Below, in pieces: positions 17,710 through 26,557 of a stretch of DNA of 64,000 nucleotides; positions within the stretch are counted from its first letter, which is position 1; the number at the start of each line of letters is the position of its first letter. The DNA comes from SAR324 cluster bacterium REDSEA-S27_B3 (GTDB lineage: Bacteria > SAR324 > NAC60-12). Where the stretch lies: positions 1 to 64,000 of the forward strand of contig LUQO01000016.1 of assembly GCA_001627865.1 (NCBI GenBank). The letters are read 5' to 3'. The notes beneath the pieces are model-generated. The model was not told where the DNA came from. It was given only the letters and a program-made list of their open reading frames with translations, and searched no databases. Position numbers and translations under genes: made by a program.

Positions 17710-18708
17710 ATGAAAAGAATGCTTTCCGCACTTCTGCTTGCAGGCATAATTATATGGAGTGCTTCTCAGGCAATGGCTTTCAAGCCTGCTGTGCTTTTTG
17801 ACATGGGTGGTAAATTTGACAAGTCATTTAATGAAGGTATCTGGAACGGTCTTGAAAAGTTTCGCAAAGAGACAGGTATCAAGTACCGTGAATTTGAAGT
17901 CAGACAGGAAGCTCAGCGTGAACAGTTCCTGCGAAAGCTTGCCAGTAAAGGTTCTGATCCGGTGATTGCGGTTGGTTTTGGACAGGCAGCAGCATTGACT
18001 AAGGTCGCGCAAGAGTTCCCGAATACCAGGTTCAGTATCATAGATATGGTTGTGGACCTGCCAAACGTTCAGTCAATTATTTTTAAGGAACACGAAGGTT
18101 CATTCCTGGTAGGCGTTCTGGCTGCTATGAAAAGTGAAACAGGAAAAGTGGGATTTGTCGGGGGCATGGATATTCCCCTGATTCATAAATTTGCCTGCGG
18201 ATATGTACAGGGAGTCAAGCACATCAACTCGGGTATAACTGTTTATCAAAAGATGACAGGAACAACCCCTGCAGCCTGGAATGATCCCGCACGCGGTGCT
18301 CAGCTGGCAAAGACCATGTATGACAGCGGTGCTGATATCGTTTATGCTGCTGCCGGTGGTACCGGACTTGGAGTATTGCAAGCGGCTGCTGATAACAACA
18401 AGCTTTCAATTGGCGTTGACAGCAACCAGAACCACCTGCAGCCAGGATCCGTTTTGACTTCAATGTTAAAGCGCGTGGATGTTGCTGCTTATGAAGTATT
18501 TAAAACAGGACACGATGGTTCATGGAAAGCTGGATTTAAAATTCTTGGACTTGCGGAAGATGGTGTAGGTTGGGCGCTTGATGAACATAATGCAAAACTG
18601 GTTTCAAGTGCAATGAAAAACAAAGTCGAGCAAGTTCGCAAAGACATCATCGCAGGTAAAATAAAAGTTCATGACTATATGAGCAACAATAAATGTCCTG
18701 TGCAATAG
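17710..18708 (+). CDS. BMP-family (PnrA/BmpA-like) nucleoside-binding protein of an ABC transporter
   Basis: The 332-residue product has a Sec signal peptide (MKRMLSALLLAGIIIW...SQAMA). The BMP/PnrA fold follows: FDMGGKFDKSFNEGIWNG, VGFGQA, VGFVGGMDIP, and YAAAGGTGLGVLQAA. Characterised relatives bind purine or pyrimidine nucleosides in the periplasm. TAAGGAG lies just before the start. It is the first gene of an operon with a nucleoside hydrolase and the matching ATPase and permeases, so nucleoside import is well supported. Confidence 0.92.
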   Translation: MKRMLSALLLAGIIIWSASQAMAFKPAVLFDMGGKFDKSFNEGIWNGLEKFRKETGIKYREFEVRQEAQREQFLRKLASKGSDPVIAVGFGQAAALTKVAQEFPNTRFSIIDMVVDLPNVQSIIFKEHEGSFLVGVLAAMKSETGKVGFVGGMDIPLIHKFACGYVQGVKHINSGITVYQKMTGTTPAAWNDPARGAQLAKTMYDSGADIVYAAAGGTGLGVLQAAADNNKLSIGVDSNQNHLQPGSVLTSMLKRVDVAAYEVFKTGHDGSWKAGFKILGLAEDGVGWALDEHNAKLVSSAMKNKVEQVRKDIIAGKIKVHDYMSNNKCPVQ

Positions 18709-18735
18709 CTGTAAATTGGTAAACAATAATTAATT

Positions 18736-18769
18736 TCTGGTAAAGGGTGATGACCATCACCCATTACCA
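18736..18769 (+). repeat. Strong intercistronic hairpin after the binding-protein gene
   Basis: CTGGTAA-A-GGGTGAT pairs with ATCACCC-A-TTACCAG around the loop GACC: 14 base pairs with one A/A mismatch. No U tract follows, so full termination is unlikely. Such hairpins after binding-protein genes typically protect the upstream mRNA, raising binding-protein levels relative to the membrane components. Confidence 0.6.
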
Positions 18770-18811
18770 GCCAACCTCTTCCTGCAGCTTCCTGCACCAA
18801 TCACCTTTTTC

Positions 18812-19753
18812 ATGCCCTCACAAAAAATCATCATAGATACCGATCCTGGTCAGGACGATGCTATCGGCATTTTACTGGCGCTTGCATCTCCTGAAGAGCT
18901 TGATTTGCTGGGTATAGTCGCAGTTGCCGGGAATGTTCCGCTTGAATTAACCTCCAGAAATGCCTTAATGCTTTGTGAGCTTGCCGGCAAACCTGAAACA
19001 AAGGTGTTTGCCGGATGTTCACGACCTCTTGTGCGTCCACTTGTAACTGCTGAGCATGTTCATGGAAAAACCGGTTTGGATGGCGCAAATCTTCCAGAGC
19101 CAAAAATGTCGCTGCAAAATCAGCACGGAGTTGACTGGACGATTGATACCTTGCTCTCAGCCGAAAATGACTCCATCACAATTTGCTGTTTTGCGCCTTT
19201 GACAAATGTGGCAATGGCCTTGATTAAGTCGCCTGATATTCTGCCAAAAATAAATAAGATTGTGTTGATGGGCGGGGGCTATTTTGAAGGCGGCAACATA
19301 ACTCCCACGGCTGAGTTCAACATATTTGTTGATCCACATGCGGCAAACACCGTTTTAAACTGCGGCCGCCCAATCGTAATGATGCCACTTGATGTTACTC
19401 ATAAAGCGCTTATGGAGCGAAAATGGTTGAATGATTTAAGAGATTTGGGAACCGCGGTCGGGGACGCTGCATACGGAATGATGAGTTTTTATGAACGGTT
19501 TGATCTTGAAAAATACGGTTCCAGCGGAGGTCCGCTACATGATCCCACTGTGATCGCTTATTTGCTTCAGCCGGAACTGTTTGAGGGACGGCATGTCAAT
19601 GTTGAAGTAGAAATTCATTCCGAACTGACAATGGGGATGACGGTGGTTGACTGGTGGGATGTCACAAATCGTCAGCCAAATGTGACTTATAACAATCAAA
19701 TCAACGCAGATGGGTTTTTTCAATTGATTTTGGATCGTCTGTCACTTTTGTAA
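18812..19753 (+). CDS. Nucleoside hydrolase (IunH/RihA-like)
   Basis: Cleaves the N-glycosidic bond of ribonucleosides to base and ribose. The 313-residue product has the Ca2+-binding DTDPGQDD motif at residues 9-16, the VLMGGGYFEGGN segment, and EFNIFVDPHAA near the active site. The usual later catalytic His is within GGPLHDPTVIAYLL. Placement between the binding protein and ATPase genes implies that imported nucleosides are hydrolysed in the cytosol. Substrate preference cannot be read from sequence alone. Confidence 0.93.
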   Translation: MPSQKIIIDTDPGQDDAIGILLALASPEELDLLGIVAVAGNVPLELTSRNALMLCELAGKPETKVFAGCSRPLVRPLVTAEHVHGKTGLDGANLPEPKMSLQNQHGVDWTIDTLLSAENDSITICCFAPLTNVAMALIKSPDILPKINKIVLMGGGYFEGGNITPTAEFNIFVDPHAANTVLNCGRPIVMMPLDVTHKALMERKWLNDLRDLGTAVGDAAYGMMSFYERFDLEKYGSSGGPLHDPTVIAYLLQPELFEGRHVNVEVEIHSELTMGMTVVDWWDVTNRQPNVTYNNQINADGFFQLILDRLSLL

Positions 19754-19817
19754 TAATTTCAGCTGGGATATTAATCCCTGACTCTCTACACAAATAATCA
19801 CACCAATTCCTTTAATT

Positions 19818-21347
19818 ATGCCAAACCTGGCAATACAATTAACTGACATAAATAAGAATTTCGGCAGTGTTTGCGCGAATAAAAATGTTTCGCTGACAGT
19901 GGAGTCAGGAACCATTCATGGTATTGTTGGAGAAAACGGCGCTGGCAAATCAACCTTGATGTGTGTGCTTTACGGATTCTATCATGCAGATTCAGGCTCG
20001 ATAGCCGTTCAGGAAAAACCGATTGTAATTCGCAGCGCGCATGATGCAATTCAAGCGGGAATAGGCATGGTGCACCAGCATTTCATGTTAGTGGATACAT
20101 TCACAGTGCTGGAAAATGTGGTTTTGGGAACAGAATCAGGTATTTCTCTGAAAGAATCTCTTCGGGCTTCAGCAGAAGAATTGAAACGCCTTGAACAGGA
20201 ATATCATCTTGAAGTGGATATAAATGCCACAATCAACACATTGCCTGTTGGACTGCAGCAGCGTGTTGAAATTCTGAAAGCGCTTTATCGTGGGGCAGAA
20301 ATACTTATTCTGGATGAGCCCACCGGTGTGCTTACTCCACAGGAAGCCGACCATTTATTCCGTATACTTGACGAACTGCGGGAGCAGGGAAAAACTGTAA
20401 TACTGATCACTCATAAGCTGCGGGAAATAATGGCCATCACTGATTATGTTTCCGTGATGCGTCAAGGTGAAATGGTAGCAAACCGCAAAACTTCAGAAAC
20501 CAATAGAGAAGAATTGGCTGAATTGATGGTGGGACGCAAAGTTCTGCTTCGTGTAGATAAAGCCCCGGCTAAACCTGGAAGGACTGTGTTGTCGGTTGAA
20601 CATCTTGACTTTAAGGATAAGTCCGGTGTTAACCGCGTAAAAGATGTCAGTTTTGAAGTGCATGCCGGTGAAATCGTAGGCATAGCCGGTGTGTCCGGAA
20701 ACGGCCAGTCGGAACTGTTGGATACCATCACTGGAATTAATCCTCTGCAGAGTGGAAAAATAAAAATTAATGATCAAACTATCACATCAGACTCTAGTGT
20801 GGACGCGGCAGCAATGCGTCGGTTTGGTATGGCTCATGTGCCGGAGGATCGGCAGCGTATGGGCTTGGTAACCTCCTTTGCCGCAAGTGAAAATATTATT
20901 CTGGGATATCATAAGGATCCGTCTTATAACGGATTAATTGAAATGAATAATGATGCTATTTATAAATCCTGCAGTGAGCAGATGGAACATTTTGACGTGC
21001 GTCCGGGGAATCCGTATTTGAGGGTTTCACTCTTTTCCGGAGGCAACCAGCAAAAAATGGTTGTGGCCCGTGAAATGGAAAGAAATCCGGAACTTTTGGT
21101 GGTAGGGCAGCCGACTCGTGGAGTGGACATTGGAGCAATTGAATTTATTCATCGTCAAATAATTGCCATGCGGGATGCAGACAAAGCTGTTTTGCTGGTT
21201 TCGGTTGAACTTGATGAAATAATGTCTTTAAGCGACAGAATTTTAGTCATGTTTGATGGACAAATCATGGGAGAGGTTATGGCAAAAGACGCCAACGAAA
21301 GTGAAATTGGCTTGCTGATGGCAGGCGTACACACGGAGGCTGCTTGA
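19818..21347 (+). CDS. Nucleoside ABC transporter ATP-binding protein (two ABC domains)
   Basis: A 509-residue tandem ATPase of the sugar/nucleoside (CUT2-like) type. The first domain has Walker [10 protein letters not shown] and Walker [13 protein letters not shown]. The second has the degenerate Walker [11 protein letters not shown] and the signature FSGGNQQK, as usual in YufO/NupA relatives. The closing TTGA is shared with the start of the next gene, giving translational coupling. Confidence 0.93.
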   Translation: MPNLAIQLTDINKNFGSVCANKNVSLTVESGTIHGIVGENGAGKSTLMCVLYGFYHADSGSIAVQEKPIVIRSAHDAIQAGIGMVHQHFMLVDTFTVLENVVLGTESGISLKESLRASAEELKRLEQEYHLEVDINATINTLPVGLQQRVEILKALYRGAEILILDEPTGVLTPQEADHLFRILDELREQGKTVILITHKLREIMAITDYVSVMRQGEMVANRKTSETNREELAELMVGRKVLLRVDKAPAKPGRTVLSVEHLDFKDKSGVNRVKDVSFEVHAGEIVGIAGVSGNGQSELLDTITGINPLQSGKIKINDQTITSDSSVDAAAMRRFGMAHVPEDRQRMGLVTSFAASENIILGYHKDPSYNGLIEMNNDAIYKSCSEQMEHFDVRPGNPYLRVSLFSGGNQQKMVVAREMERNPELLVVGQPTRGVDIGAIEFIHRQIIAMRDADKAVLLVSVELDEIMSLSDRILVMFDGQIMGEVMAKDANESEIGLLMAGVHTEAA

Positions 21348-22441
21348 GCGAGCGACAAGTCAACGATCTGGTAGTTACTCTGGTTACGGTGACAAACCTG
21401 TTAGTGGCGTTTTTTATTTCCGGACTTGTGGTCTGGGCGCTTGGAGAGGACCCCTGGTTTGCATTGGAAACCATGCTTTACGGAGCTTTTGGTTACGACG
21501 AAGGGCTTGGCTATACTCTTTATTACACCACGAACTTTATTTTCACAGGCTTGGCATTTGCAATCGGCTTTCATTGCGGATTGTTCAACATCGGAGCTGA
21601 GGGACAGGCATATATTGGCGGGCTTGCCGTGGGTTTGATTTGCCTGTGGCTTGAAGACTGGTCGCTCTTGATAGTCTTTCCGCTTGCAGTACTTGCTTCG
21701 ATCATTTTCGGAGGAATTTGGGGAGCAATTCCGGGCTATCTGAAAGCAAGGCATGGCAGCCATGAGGTGGTGACTACGATCATGTTCAATTTCATTGCAT
21801 CAGTAATCATGGTCTATTTACTTTCGCATATTCTCAGACCTCCACAGGAAATGTCGCCTGAATCGCGCGATTTTGCTGAAAAAGTCTGGGTTCCCCAAAT
21901 GCACGAAATATTTGACTGGTTTGGTCTTGAAATTACTCAGACTCCACTTAATGGGACATTCTTTTTTGCGTTGATTTGCTTATATCTGGTGTGGCGTTTC
22001 GTCTGGCATACACGCTGGGGGTACGAGCTGCGTACAGTCGGAACAAATGAATCAGCCGCGGTTTACGCGGGAATAAATGTTTCAAAAAATATTATCATTG
22101 CTATGATCATCTGTGGGGGTTTGTCCGGTTTTGTTGGCATTAACGAAATCATGGGTTCAAGTCACCGTATTATGCTTAATTTTCAGGCCGGAATAGGTTT
22201 CACCGGAATTGCTGTTTCACTGATCGGACGAAACCATCCACTGGGAGTTCTGCTGGCAGCACTGCTTTTCGGCATTCTTTATCAGGGTGGAGCAGAGCTT
22301 TCGTTTGAAGTGCAAACCATAGATCGTCACATGGTAGTACTAATCCAGGGTTTGGTGATCCTGTTTGCCGGTGCCTTGGAGAATCTTTTCAGGCCACAGA
22401 TTGAGCAGTTTGTTAAACTTGTTGTTTTACGCACAACATAA
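21344..22441 (+). CDS. Nucleoside ABC transporter permease 1
   Basis: A 365-residue inner-membrane permease of the BPD_transp_2 type (YufP/NupB-like) with 8-10 hydrophobic segments. Motifs include FNIGAEGQAYIGG and the permease loop ELRTVGTNESAAVYAGIN. The start is TTG at 21344, overlapping the ATPase stop codon. It pairs with the second permease encoded downstream. Confidence 0.9.
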   Translation: MSERQVNDLVVTLVTVTNLLVAFFISGLVVWALGEDPWFALETMLYGAFGYDEGLGYTLYYTTNFIFTGLAFAIGFHCGLFNIGAEGQAYIGGLAVGLICLWLEDWSLLIVFPLAVLASIIFGGIWGAIPGYLKARHGSHEVVTTIMFNFIASVIMVYLLSHILRPPQEMSPESRDFAEKVWVPQMHEIFDWFGLEITQTPLNGTFFFALICLYLVWRFVWHTRWGYELRTVGTNESAAVYAGINVSKNIIIAMIICGGLSGFVGINEIMGSSHRIMLNFQAGIGFTGIAVSLIGRNHPLGVLLAALLFGILYQGGAELSFEVQTIDRHMVVLIQGLVILFAGALENLFRPQIEQFVKLVVLRTT

Positions 22442-22512
22442 TCAAACTCAAAGTTGACATGAAGCACATAATTCACAAACTGTTTCTCAGCTGTTTACCT
22501 TCAAAATAACTT

Positions 22513-23487
22513 ATGTGGAATGATATATTACTGATACTGGACGGCACCCTCCGTATTTCGGTTCCATTTTTATTAGCGGCGATGGGTGGTATTTTCGCTG
22601 AACGTTCAGGGGTGATAGACTTTGGTCTGGAGGGTAAAATGCTCGGCGGTGCATTTGTAGCAGCAGCAGTGGCTCATTGGACACAATCTGCATGGTTGGG
22701 GTTGCTGGGTTCAATTGGTATTGGAATTATTTTTTCAATGATGCACGGTTTTGCCAGTGTTACCAAACAAGGCAATCAGGTGGTTTCATGTGTAGCAATA
22801 AATATCTTCGCAATGGGTCTGACGGTTGTACTGGCTAACGCGTGGTTTGGCATGGGAGGAAAAACTCCACAGCTTCCCAAAGAAGCCCGCTTTCTTTCCA
22901 TTGAATTACCTTTTGCCGAGGCGATGCGCGATATTCCTGTAATTGGAGAAATATATTATGAATTAATCAGCGGACACAATATTTTAGTTTACATCGCTTT
23001 TCTGGCTGTGCCCATAACCGCATGGGTGGTGTTCAAAAGCAGTTTTGGGCTGCACCTGCGTGCCACCGGCGAAAATCCTCTTGCTGTGGATACAACAGGA
23101 ATTTCGGTCAATAAAACCCGCTACCAGGCTTTACTGTTCAACGGAATACTTGGCGGTATGTCTGGAGCCTATCTTTCTACCGCGCATTTGGGATTTTTTG
23201 TCAAAGATATGTCTGCCGGAAAAGGCTATTTAGCTCTGGCGGCAATGATTGTCGGCAAGTGGCGGCCATATTCAGCCATGTTTGCCTGCCTGCTGTTCTC
23301 AGCTTTGTTTGCAATCAAAGATAAACCTGAGATTTCAGAAATGCTGAAAGGATTGGTTCCGCTTAATCTTATCGAGAGTTTTTTAGAAATGTCTCCGTAC
23401 ATACTAACGGTGGTGATTTTGGCAGGTTTTGTAGGAAGAGCTGTTGCGCCTAAAGCAATCGGCCAGCCATTCTCTAAAGAAAAGTAA
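22513..23487 (+). CDS. Nucleoside ABC transporter permease 2
   Basis: A 324-residue multispanning permease of the same family (YufQ/NupC-like). It contains FAERSGVIDFGLEGKMLGGAF near the N-terminus and the coupling-helix segment LHLRATGENPLAVDTTGI. It follows permease 1 by 71 nt and precedes the ketoacyl synthase gene by only 6 nt. Together with permease 1 it forms the translocation pore. Confidence 0.92.
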   Translation: MWNDILLILDGTLRISVPFLLAAMGGIFAERSGVIDFGLEGKMLGGAFVAAAVAHWTQSAWLGLLGSIGIGIIFSMMHGFASVTKQGNQVVSCVAINIFAMGLTVVLANAWFGMGGKTPQLPKEARFLSIELPFAEAMRDIPVIGEIYYELISGHNILVYIAFLAVPITAWVVFKSSFGLHLRATGENPLAVDTTGISVNKTRYQALLFNGILGGMSGAYLSTAHLGFFVKDMSAGKGYLALAAMIVGKWRPYSAMFACLLFSALFAIKDKPEISEMLKGLVPLNLIESFLEMSPYILTVVILAGFVGRAVAPKAIGQPFSKEK

Positions 23488-23493
23488 GAACTC

Positions 23494-24420
23494 ATGATTG
23501 GCATCAAAGCAATAGGCACATATTTGCCGGAAGCCAGAACGTCAAACTTTGATCGGTTGAAGAAGTTTGGCATGACAGAATCATTTGTTCAGCAAAAAAT
23601 CGGTTTCACTGAGGTTGCCCTCAAAGCTCCGGAACAGGAAACTTCTGATCTTTGTGTCAAATCTTGGGAAGATCTTCAGCAGAAGCATCCTGTTTCCCCT
23701 GAAGAAATTGATTGTGTGATTGTCTGCACTCAAAATCCTGATGGACATGGGCTGCCGCACACATCAGCAATTGTGCATGAAAAACTTTCCCTGCCTTTGA
23801 GCTGTGCTGCATTCGACCTTTCACTGGGATGTTCCGGATATGTTTACGGACTTTCTGTGATCAATTCATTCATGGAAGCAAACAGTTTTAAGAATGGCCT
23901 GCTCTTTACAGCTGATCCTTACTCCAAAGTAATGAATAAGGATGATAAAAAAACCGCGACGTTGTTTGGCGATGGCGCGAGTGTGACCTTGCTTAACGAA
24001 GATCCGGTTTTTGAATGCGGAAAATTTGTTTTTGGATCAGACGGCTGCAAAAAAGAGGGGATCATTGTCCGGGAAGATGGTTATGTGCACATGAACGGAC
24101 GCGCGGTGTTCACTTTCACTGTACGTGTTGTTCCGGATAATATTAGAAATATGCTGGAGAAAAACTCTACATCACTTGATAGCGTTGACCGCTTCATTCT
24201 GCATCAGGGCAGTCTTCACATTGTAAATTCAATTGCTGACGCACTTGGAGTTCCACGAGAACGCTGCCCGTTTTACTCAGCCAAATACGGCAACACAGTG
24301 TCCTCATCTGTTCCGATGGTTCTCTCCCGTGAAATTGATAATCAGGAAATGAAAGTGGCCGTTCTTTCCGGATTTGGAGTAGGACTGTCCTGGGCAAGCA
24401 CAATGCTTTACAGGAAGTAA
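23494..24420 (+). CDS. 3-oxoacyl-ACP synthase III (FabH-like)
   Basis: A 308-residue thiolase-fold condensing enzyme with an intact catalytic triad: Cys113 in LSLGCSGYVYGL, His237 in ILHQGSLHI, and Asn267 in KYGNTVSSSVP. It resembles the shorter FabH-like enzymes found outside core fatty-acid gene clusters, so a specialised acyl transfer or condensation is possible. It begins 6 nt after the second nucleoside permease and is thus the last gene of that operon, an unexpected association with no evident biochemical link. Confidence 0.88.
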   Translation: MIGIKAIGTYLPEARTSNFDRLKKFGMTESFVQQKIGFTEVALKAPEQETSDLCVKSWEDLQQKHPVSPEEIDCVIVCTQNPDGHGLPHTSAIVHEKLSLPLSCAAFDLSLGCSGYVYGLSVINSFMEANSFKNGLLFTADPYSKVMNKDDKKTATLFGDGASVTLLNEDPVFECGKFVFGSDGCKKEGIIVREDGYVHMNGRAVFTFTVRVVPDNIRNMLEKNSTSLDSVDRFILHQGSLHIVNSIADALGVPRERCPFYSAKYGNTVSSSVPMVLSREIDNQEMKVAVLSGFGVGLSWASTMLYRK

Positions 24421-24514
24421 ACACAACAGAGGAACCTTCTCATTTCTCGCAGGTTATTTAATAATAATATCAATTATTAACAGAATATTCCTCCAAATGA
24501 AAAACGGCTTCCGA

Positions 24515-25543
24515 TCATTGCAGGTTCGGAAATGCGTCAAGCGAAAGATCATCAAATAACTCTGCTTCGTATCGATGAGCAGCAAGGCAGGCAACCATTG
24601 CAGCATTGTCGGTGCATAGATTGGGCTGGGGATAATATAGCTTAATTCCACGATGGGCAGATTCATCTTCAAAAGCTTTACGCAGCTTGCGACTGGCGGC
24701 AAGACCCCCGGATACAGAGATGTTGTTAAGTCCATGTTCTTCTGCCGCCTTAAATGTTTTGTGGATCAGCACATCAATCACACTTTGGAAAAAAGAGGCT
24801 AGAATAGGGCCTGTCTCAGAGTTAGTTTCTGACTGTTCAGGAACTGTTGAAGAATTGTTCATTTGACTTTCTCTGAATCGCAGCATTGCTGTTTTCAGGC
24901 CGCTGAACGAAAAGTTATGGTTGTTTTTGTTTATTAATGGCCGCGGGAAATCGTATTCATCTCCGGAATACTCCATGGCAGCCTGATCCACAACCGGACC
25001 GCCAGGCATTGGATAACCAAATAATTTTGCAACTTTATCCACACATTCTCCGGCAGCATCATCAATGCTGCGTCCTATGATTTTATAATCGAAATGATCG
25101 CGAGCATGCATTAACAATGTATGACCTCCTGCCACAACAAGATGGAGAATTGGAAACTGCATTTCACCATGGTTTAGAACATTGGCGTAAGGATGAGCTT
25201 CTACATGATTGATTCCGATTAAAGGACACTTTAAGGAATATGCCATGCTTTTTGCCACAGTTAAGCCCACCAGCAAGGACCCCAGCAGTCCGGGATGATT
25301 TGATACTGCAATGTAATCAATTGCTGAAAGTTCAAGGTCAGCCTTTTTTAAGGCCTCATCAATCAGGTGATTAATAACTTCCAGATGTTTACGAGATGCT
25401 CTCTCAGGAACCACACCACCAAACTCCTCATGATCTTTATATTGAGAAAGAGTCAGGTTTGCTAAAATTTCACTTTTCCCCTGCAAAATTGCGACAGAAG
25501 TATCGTCAAAAGTGGTGTCTATTCCAAGGCCTGTTGCTGACAT
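24515..25543 (-). CDS. tsaD: tRNA N6-threonylcarbamoyladenosine synthase subunit TsaD
   Basis: Transfers the threonylcarbamoyl group to A37 of ANN-decoding tRNAs. The 342-residue ASKHA-fold protein has the metal-binding pair His113 and His117 in NHVEAHPYA. It also has VVAGGHTLL, the DDAAGECVDKVAK segment, and the C-terminal CTDNAAMVA motif. Length is normal. It is a single minus-strand gene, convergent with the FabH-like gene and divergent from ribD. Confidence 0.97.
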   Translation of the reverse strand: MSATGLGIDTTFDDTSVAILQGKSEILANLTLSQYKDHEEFGGVVPERASRKHLEVINHLIDEALKKADLELSAIDYIAVSNHPGLLGSLLVGLTVAKSMAYSLKCPLIGINHVEAHPYANVLNHGEMQFPILHLVVAGGHTLLMHARDHFDYKIIGRSIDDAAGECVDKVAKLFGYPMPGGPVVDQAAMEYSGDEYDFPRPLINKNNHNFSFSGLKTAMLRFRESQMNNSSTVPEQSETNSETGPILASFFQSVIDVLIHKTFKAAEEHGLNNISVSGGLAASRKLRKAFEDESAHRGIKLYYPQPNLCTDNAAMVACLAAHRYEAELFDDLSLDAFPNLQ

Positions 25544-25684
25544 TTGCTGTTGCTGTTAAAGAAAGAATTAATGAACATCATTTATGGTCTGAGATTGTGA
25601 ATCAATCCTCAAACTGAATAATTGCTGAGTTTTTTGATTTTTAATCATCTATCTTTGTCATATTCTGCATTTAAAGAAAAGACA

Positions 25685-25816
25685 CAGGCGATACTGAGGT
25701 TCAACCGAATTCATATTTCTTGTTGTTTTACGCTAATAAAGATAGACTTCAACTGATAAAAGCATTCGATAAAACAGACTCAAAAATAAAACACTAAGAC
25801 GCGAGAGTGTCGCCTG
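25685..25816 (+). promoter_or_regulatory. Long-range helix in the leader of the riboflavin gene pair
   Basis: Bases 25685-25695 (CAGGCGATACT) pair with 25806-25816 (AGTGTCGCCTG), giving 11 pairs with one G-U and enclosing about 110 nt like a riboswitch P1 stem. The 3' strand can instead form a local hairpin (ACACT/AGTGT, about 25793-25810), so two mutually exclusive folds exist. The enclosed sequence lacks the FMN riboswitch core elements that I know. It lies immediately before the reductase start. Confidence 0.35.
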
Positions 25817-25824
25817 AAATACAA

Positions 25825-26481
25825 ATGAGCAAAGAAACGGGTATCACAGTCACTCTCAAAGCAGCAGTAACTCTCGATGGAAAAATTGCCACAGCATCTG
25901 GACATTCAAAATGGATTACAGGCGAAACAGCAAGGCATAAAGTACATCAGTTGAGAAATGAAAATGACGCGGTTTTAGTTGGTATCAATACAGTAATTGC
26001 GGATGATCCTGAATTAAATGTTCGTGGAATTGATGACGGGAAATCACCTGCCCGGATTGTTTTGGATTCAAAAGCAAAAATTCCGGAACATAGCCGGGTT
26101 TTCAATAATGATGGTGTCCCAGTTGTAATTGTTACCGGGAAACAGGCAGAATCAAGGAAATGGCCTGACTTACCAACTTTATCGATTTTAAGTGCTCCCA
26201 CAATAATTCCAGAAACAAACTGGGTGCTGGCTGAATTAAAAAAACTTGGATTGAAAAGTTTGCTTGTTGAGGGTGGAAGCCTGATTTATGCAAGTTTTCT
26301 CAAAAATTTGTGTGTGGATCAGCTTGTGTTATTTATCGCGCCAAAAATAATAGGCGGGCAGGAATCTTTGTCCTGGTGTGGAAATTTGGATGTTGATTTG
26401 CTTGATCAGGCACTGCAGCTTGATATCAGATCAGTTACAGCAGTAGGTGAAGACTGGATGATAGAGGCAAAAATAAAATAA
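25825..26481 (+). CDS. RibD C-terminal-type pyrimidine reductase (stand-alone)
   Basis: The NADPH-dependent reductase fold of the RibD C-terminal / DHFR-like family, about 218 residues from the ATG at 25825; a GTG at 25807 is an alternative. Motifs are KAAVTLDGKIAT, the SKWITGE element, VGINTVIADDPxLNVR, and LLVEGGSLI. It should reduce the 5-amino-6-ribosylaminouracil phosphate intermediate of riboflavin synthesis. The zinc deaminase domain normally fused at the N-terminus is absent and no separate deaminase lies nearby. It is followed 76 nt later by ribBA. Confidence 0.85.
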   Translation: MSKETGITVTLKAAVTLDGKIATASGHSKWITGETARHKVHQLRNENDAVLVGINTVIADDPELNVRGIDDGKSPARIVLDSKAKIPEHSRVFNNDGVPVVIVTGKQAESRKWPDLPTLSILSAPTIIPETNWVLAELKKLGLKSLLVEGGSLIYASFLKNLCVDQLVLFIAPKIIGGQESLSWCGNLDVDLLDQALQLDIRSVTAVGEDWMIEAKIK

Positions 26482-26557
26482 CTTGACCTGAAGCTGTTAT
26501 ATGCTATTGTTATTACAATATAAAATTTAATTTTTTTTAGCAGTAATTGTACAAAAA

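Noticed and set aside
25618-25806. FMN riboswitch upstream of the riboflavin genes
   Set aside because: The conserved core strings of the FMN aptamer that I know are absent. Only an unassigned long-range helix can be supported.
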